Position numbers and translations under genes: made by a program. From the NCBI GenBank assembly GCA_030704615.1, contig CM060732.1:59191053-59255052 (forward strand): a DNA stretch of 64,000 nucleotides, written 5' to 3'. Below are positions 58,972-64,000 of the stretch, one piece after another; the first letter of the stretch is position 1, and every line of letters begins with the position of its first letter. The notes under the pieces are model-generated. The model saw nothing but the letters and a program-made list of their open reading frames with translations, was not told where the DNA came from and made no database searches. This DNA is from Takakia lepidozioides. Lineage: Eukaryota; Streptophyta; Takakiopsida; Takakiales; Takakiaceae.

Positions 58972-59520
58972 AAATTCAACCTGTGGGCCCGAGCTCAACA
59001 ACAGGAACTTGGTGATGTGGCTCAACTGCAGGAACTTGGTGATCTGGAATAATAGTTTGGACTGTTGGTGCTGCTACCGATTTTGAAATGCCAACTACAT
59101 GGAACGTAAAGCACCATCAGATCAAGTCAGCAACCCAAATCAGAAAAGCAGATAATTGCTCAACTACTGAACGGATAAAGATTCTGAGAAACAATACAAA
59201 AATCTCAAGAGTCTGGCCAGAGAGAAGGACGAAAAATTCAACCTGTGGGGAGCTCAACAACAGGAACTTGGTGATGAGGCTCAACAGCAGGAACTTGGTG
59301 ATCTGGAATAATAGTTTGGACTGTTCGTGCTGCTGCCAATTTCCGTGGCTTCTGTGCCGCCCTGGGTATTGCAATGGGTGGCAAGCCTAGCTCCTACAAT
59401 TTGACATTGTTTGCTCGAATCCTTGCCTCCCTCAACAGCAGATAATTGTTTGGAGGTGACTTCGGCATTATCCCTTTGCCCTTAGTAGCCTGTGAAACCT
59501 TCATGAGGATATGATCTGGT
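58972..59520 (-). CDS. Tandemly duplicated exon of a nuclear-type plant protein, in-frame TAG
   Basis: The minus strand reads MPKSPPNNYLLLREARIRAN, NVKL, then TAG (59394-59396), then ELGLPPIAIPRAAQKPRK and TIIPDHQVPAVEPHHQVPVV, to a donor CACAG|GTTGAA. A REARI..N...L.ELGLP motif recurs in plant nuclear proteins, and its spacing wants one residue where the TAG stands. A second copy of the 3' part (about 58972-59095) repeats TIIPDHQVPAVEPHHQVPVV and its donor. The two copies share flanks (GGATAAAGA.TCT...), so a block of about 260 bp was duplicated. It may be upstream exons of the SAM-like gene. Confidence 0.45.
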
Positions 59521-59639
59521 CAGAAAGTGCAATGGGAAATGAAAGAACTGATTATATTAGAGAACCCTTAGGAATAGTTGCATTTTTGTAGCCAGTGGAT
59601 GACTGGCAAGGTTCTTACTACCAAAACAAGTATAAGGTG

Positions 59640-60215
59640 TACATGTCAAAAAACGCAGCTGCAGCTTAGTCTTCAAGCAAAATATTGGACCTACTGACAG
59701 TCACATTCACTGAAAATCCCCACCACTTTCTCTGGGCAGCAACTAGTACTTGTTGAATACCTACACACCACGAGAACCAGAAAGCTACGCTACTGTCAGC
59801 TGGTGTGTACATGTACTGGATAAATTCCAATATAAGTTCCAGCGTATATAAGACTGTCACATAGAAGATAATCATCCAGACACCCACTCTATTACAACTG
59901 CAGGCAATAGACTGCACCATCTCACATTAACCATAAACTATGCCTCCTCGTCAGTTTCCATGAACCTCATTTCTAAGTGAGACAGCCACTTGATGAGGCA
60001 TACATGTCAAGAAATGCAGCTGCAGCTTAGTCTGCAATTAAGTGCAGGCTGACTCACCATGTCTACTTCGGTGAGCCTCGATCGCTCTCCAGATTACTCC
60101 TTGCTTTGGAGCACCAGCTATTAGCTGAATACCTACACGCCAGGAGAACCAGAAACCTACGCTCTGTTAGCTGATGTACATGTGCTGGATAAATTCCAGC
60201 GTAAATACCCTATGA
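59640..60215. repeat. Tandem duplication of ~210 bp segments, ~360 bp apart
   Basis: The blocks TACATGTCAA.AAA.GCAGCTGCAGC, GAATACCTACAC.CCA.GAGAA and GTACTGGATAAATTCCA-type sequence occur in the same order at about 59640-59850 and 60000-60210. No coding function is seen. Confidence 0.7.
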
Positions 60216-61326
60216 AATAGAGGACTCCCTCCCTTTGCTGTAAATCTTTAGAGACAATGAGAGGAAGACAGCCAGTAGTTACACCAAGCATACAGGTATA
60301 CCACCCTCCAGTACACTAGATCAAATGTTTCTGAAAATGATTACAAAATGTAGAGACTTAAAGACAGGAATTGCATCAGAAAGGGCTGCATGAAGGAAAA
60401 AACAGTGAAAACAAGGCGACTGCAGGGAGGGAGAATAAAGATTGAAGTTATATCAATAGACCTAGACAGAGCAAAACCATCGCATTACAGATGAAAGAAG
60501 CACACTGAAATCTCAGCTTTGATTTCAACCTTCATTTTGGAAAAGGCGAGTTGAAAGACGAACATAGACCACTACACCACACAAATCTAAGGACGCAATA
60601 AGTTAAAATCACTTCTTCACGAGAGGAGATGCAGGAAAAGAACAACCATTCAAAAGCCCCCATATACAAAGAATGAAATCAAGATACAAATTAAAAAACA
60701 ACATAGACAAGTCAAGGAAACAATTTCAAGGCTAGACTTACTTGATAAGTCTTCTCTGAGCATGATAAGGCAAATTGTCAAGAAGAGTATTTGGAAGAAT
60801 GCTTACCCTTCCCTTTGCAGTAAGCAGTGGGACAGAAAAAGAATATGAGGACAGATGTTGCTGCATTGAGGGAGTGAACATGTGTTCTTCTAGTTCAGTC
60901 CTCAAAATCTCCAAGGTTTAACCTAAGTACTTTAAATTTCTTGATAATAGCACCGAAAACAGACATGACAAGAAAAAGAAATCATTAGTTCCTAAATGAA
61001 CAAGACTAGAGCTCTTTCTCTCTCTCACATGCCTAGCTATGAGAGATGAGAGAGGGAATATTCAACTATCAACCTTGTCCTTCTCTAAAACCTGTCCACT
61101 GCTTCTGACAGCAACAACCTTGGTCAGGTCTCCAAAGAAGATCAGGTAGCAGGTGGACTAAGGCTAGGCAGGTCCAATAGTGAACCTGAGGTTCAAGGCC
61201 TGCATGGAAGTGACAGTTTTCCTCAAAATGCCTACTTGAAGCTGCGAATTGCAAAAGAGAGTGCGAGACGAGAGAGAAGAGAGAAGAGCCTGAAAGAGAC
61301 GAGAGATATCTGGATGAACGAATCTA
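60216..61326. other. About 1.1 kb without a recognisable gene
   Basis: AT-rich; short open frames only. Confidence 0.5.
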
Positions 61327-61352
61327 ATGGATGAATCATTAGATTCATCCAT
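61327..61352. repeat. Perfect 11-bp hairpin
   Basis: ATGGATGAATC, a 4-base loop ATTA, then GATTCATCCAT. No T run follows, so a role in termination is not indicated. Confidence 0.8.
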
Positions 61353-61439
61353 CCAGTCCTTTACCACTTTATGCTTTCTGCCAAGTGTGTTGAGTGTCCA
61401 CCGATTCTCCTAACCTGCCTTACAACGTCCATTGCACCT

Positions 61440-62440
61440 TGTTAGAGGGCTGCTTGGGACTTAGACGCTTTTACGGGTTCTGTGGGGTAGCCTTAATTTT
61501 TGCGCAGACTTACGGATGGTAGACTGAGACCAACAGGAGCCTTAGGGGTGGCAGGCGCAGGCTTTAGGGAGGGTAGACAGCCCACACAACCCGACACAGC
61601 CAGACACAGCTTCGCACAGCCAGTCACAGCCCGTCACAGTCTGACACAGCTCGACACAGCTCGACACAGCTTCGCACAGCCAGTCACAGTCTGACACAGA
61701 CACAGCTTCGTACAGCCAGTCACAGCCCGTCACAGTCTGACACAACCCGACACAGCTTTGCACAGCCAGTCACAGCCCAACACAGCTTTACACAGCAAGT
61801 CACAGCTCACCACAGTCACAGCGTACATGGGGAACGGTTATCATTGACAGGGAACGACTGCGTGGGAACGACATTTGCAAAGGGAACGTGTTACTTCAGG
61901 GGTGACGGTTAGTTAGTTAGGTGGTTATAACAGCTTGCGGGTAGATTAGGCAGGGCGGCAACAGGAAGGGGATCACTTCACATGATCACTTCTTGAGGAG
62001 CGTGACTTGGTCAGGGGAGGAGGAGACGAAACGGAGAGATGACTTGATTGAGGCTTAATTCATGCAAGCTGTAGAATCATACAGTAGGGTAGAATAGGGA
62101 CACTATGGCATAGGCCTGATACTTGATTAATCTTAATCTGATACTTATTCGATACAAACATACTGTGTAGAGAGACATGAGAGAAGCTATGGAATGAATG
62201 CATGATTAATTGGAACTTAGTAGATACTGAAGCAATCTGATGCTTCAGTATACACAGTAAGGTAAATTGATAACATGAAGGCAAGAAGGAATACAAATAG
62301 GAAGCACAACTATGATTCACTAGCTGTAGGTCATGACTGATTGTTCTGAGCGGGCTGAGTGCTTAGAGATATCCAACTCTTCTATCTTGGAGTTTCCACC
62401 TCGGATAGCGAAGGGATGGGTGAGTAAAAGCCGCTCGACA
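61440..62440 (+). repeat. Solo LTR of the gypsy family, plus orientation
   Basis: It starts TGTTAGAGGG and ends CCGCTCGACA, matching the LTRs at 26321 and 38498 in reverse orientation. The central block (about 61586-61825) is a longer array of CACAGCC/CACAGTC units. No internal element sequence follows. The flanks CACCT and CAGCT could be a mutated 5-bp target duplication. It is more diverged than the paired LTRs, so it is older. It probably arose by LTR-LTR recombination. Confidence 0.9.
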
Positions 62441-62851
62441 CAGCTTCAAGTGAGAAATACTCATTGTTTTTTATTGAGTCCCAGATGTCCTAGTCCAGAA
62501 GCAATACGAAACACCACCCTATGAGTACAGCCTATATCACAAGACTGCCATAGTCTGTTAAGCTCTTGAAAAATTCATATTTGTGCCTTTGGTTTGCGAT
62601 CCTCAATTTGAAGGGTACTAACTTTGCATTAGGAAGTTAAAGGTTGCCACTTACCCCTATAAGTAAGTGGTCTTTTAGAATTTAAAAATTGAGACTGTCA
62701 GCTTCTATGCTACTTAGATTTAACCAGTTCGGGTACATTGATAAATGCAAGGAAATGCGGATATGGCAAACCATCAAGCATCCATCTACAAACCTGTCAT
62801 CAAGTTCTGAAAGCAACCCTTGCACAAAACCAAAGTAGTTTTTCCACTTAC
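62441..62851. other. Intergenic or intronic stretch, no gene recognised
   Basis: AT-rich. Later exons of the GDSL gene would be expected here on the minus strand, but I cannot identify them. Confidence 0.4.
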
Positions 62852-63560
62852 CATAAGCTGGAGGATTTTGGACTGCAACTTGGCACGGAGAGAAATCAGT
62901 GTTACACCGCCCCTAACCCTGGCAGCTGGCTCCCAGTCAGCGAGCATGCTTATTACGGCACTGTTAAACCTCAGAGCCATAGTTTGCAGAAAAGACACAC
63001 ATGCCCCCATGCTGTGGGTATCTGCTGAGTTGTGAGGGGACACACCCCAGTGGTCCAAGACTAGCCACTCCAATCTTTCTGGCCCCCAGGTTGTAGAGAA
63101 ACTGCGACAACACATGGAGGCAATCTGAAATGACTCAACTTCAATTTCACACTTACCAACTTCAGTCCACTATTAGAAATCTGCACGCCCTACGAGGAAG
63201 ATCTACATTTCAAAGCTGCATTTCTAGGTGTATACAATAAATCGGTAAGTAAACACACAAGCTTGACAATGCACTTTTGTAGTGTTATTCGAAGCCATCG
63301 AGAATACAGGATTTTACCCCGATCTGAGAAGAGAGCATTGATATAAGGAGGTCTTGAAACTCCGACGGTGTATACAGGCTGGGCCACTTGCTTTGCAAAA
63401 ACCCATAGTATCCATTGACAAAATCGTCAGCCCCAGAGACAATGTAGAAGAGTGCCCATGCAAAGAAATCACGGCTAGCCTCATGCCCAAGCCTCTCATA
63501 AATTTCTTTCTTCACTTTCTGGAAGGCCTCTATCTGCCACGACAACGGAATAACTTCGCC
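62852..63560 (-). pseudogene. GDSL esterase/lipase, two internal exons, one frame break
   Basis: Exon 63318-63560 starts after ggcag and reads GEVIPLSWQIEAFQKVKKEI, then ALFYIVSGADDFVNGYYGF and PSEFQDLLISMLSSQIG, before donor GGG|GTAAAA. Exon 62852-63101 starts after gtcgcag with FLYNLGARKIGVASLGPLGC and GMCVFSANYGSEV. The frame then shifts at GGTTTAAC, and FNSAVISMLADWE follows in another frame. It ends at ATG|GTAAGT. These are the central blocks of plant GDSL hydrolases, usually secreted enzymes acting on lipids or cutin. The block III SGADDF has Ala-Asp where the family has Ser-Asn. The nucleophile-Ser exon and the DxxH exon are not seen. Confidence 0.85.
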
Positions 63561-63813
63561 CTGCCATCATTCGTGAACATCATTTGTTAATCTTCTTGGA
63601 AAACTGACACAGTGAAATTTCCAACTCGGGCGAACATGCATTGAACGTCAACAAAGCCATTTACCACGTCATTGTCAAGACATAACCTAACAAACATACA
63701 ACGTCCAAGCCAGTGTAGTTGAGGATGCCCGTGGCCCCTGATGCAAAATTCACGCCCTACAGTAGACGTTCACCTTTCGTTGCGGGATTGGCAGCAAGGG
63801 CAAACCCAAGAAC
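63561..63813. other. Spacer between GDSL and DNAJ exons
   Basis: Probably GDSL intron and/or intergenic sequence; no open frame of note. Confidence 0.4.
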
Positions 63814-64000
63814 TCAGCTGGCAGCCTCCAACTCGTGAGCACGCTCTCGTTCACATAGATCATGCATCATCTTTTGACGCTTTTCACTCTGTTGTTTTCC
63901 ATTATTTGAACGCTCTCTACGTACAAGAAGTAGCTCATCATACACAACACGAGCCTTCTCGTCCCCAAGAACTTCATAGGCCTTTTGCAACCTCACAAAC
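63814..64000 (-). CDS. DNAJC17-like J-domain protein, partial exon
   Basis: The minus-strand frame enters from the window edge with FVRLQKAYEVLGDEKARVVYDELL, in two blocks. This is the last helix of a J-domain, which recruits and stimulates Hsp70. A basic helix follows with SEKRQKMMHDLCERERA, a sequence layout typical of DNAJC17, a spliceosome-linked J-protein. The HPD motif would lie in the preceding exon, outside the window. The frame stops at TGA right after LEAAS, so either the exon ends near there by splicing or this copy is truncated. The RRM expected further on is not seen. Confidence 0.75.
   Translation of the reverse strand, partial: FVRLQKAYEVLGDEKARVVYDELLLVRRERSNNGKQQSEKRQKMMHDLCERERAHELEAAS

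Overview
This window looks like repeat-rich nuclear DNA of a streptophyte (a land plant or close relative), not a prokaryote. The evidence is introns with GT/AG borders, exons of plastid-type genes (a sigma-70 factor and a CcdA-like thylakoid protein), an S1/SPH-type secreted protein, a GDSL esterase, plant-type LTR and non-LTR retrotransposons, and a scaffold gap of exactly 500 Ns. I cannot name the species.

Layout. The main structure is a large inverted duplication. The left arm (703-18900, running into the gap at 18901-19400) reappears on the opposite strand as 39411-57452 plus 26144-26320. Each arm holds, from outside to inside: an L1-type LINE; a direct repeat unit (A); a G-rich block; two exons of a sigma factor; a 5'-truncated LINE piece; a second copy of the direct repeat (B), which carries another short LINE insertion; a long stretch without genes; a TATA-rich tandem repeat; an S1/SPH gene with a premature stop; and an exon of an M18 aspartyl aminopeptidase. 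The LINE ORF2 is intact in the right arm (53192-56557) and broken by two indels in the left.

Centre. After the gap come a frameshifted gypsy-type integrase (19402-21103), a GA-rich stretch, a BAH-like ORF (22953-24017) and a decayed M18 aspartyl aminopeptidase (24662-26260). An M18 intron in the right arm is interrupted by a 13.1-kb Ty3/gypsy element on the minus strand (26321-39410). It has TG...CA LTRs, a 5-bp target duplication AAGCC, a PBS, a PPT, gag, protease, RT, RNase H and integrase. It also has about 3.4 kb of extra, mostly coiled-coil coding sequence between integrase and the 3' LTR. The matching site in the left arm is empty, so the element arrived after the duplication, or on one of two alleles.

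Right flank (57453-64000). This is host DNA: a SAM-domain-like gene with glutamine runs, a tandemly duplicated exon, a solo LTR of the same gypsy family in the opposite orientation, two exons of a GDSL esterase/lipase and the end of a DNAJC17-like J-protein exon, all genes on the minus strand. The left flank (1-702) holds a CcdA-like exon.

Most frame breaks are one- or two-base losses in short homopolymers, and several in-frame stops look like C-to-T changes. Sequence error and methylation-driven decay are therefore both plausible. The most unusual items are the inverted duplication with its one-sided insertion, the gypsy element's extra coiled-coil region and minisatellite-encoded Pol tail, and the LINE whose ORF1 and ORF2 share one frame across a UAG with no AUG for ORF2.
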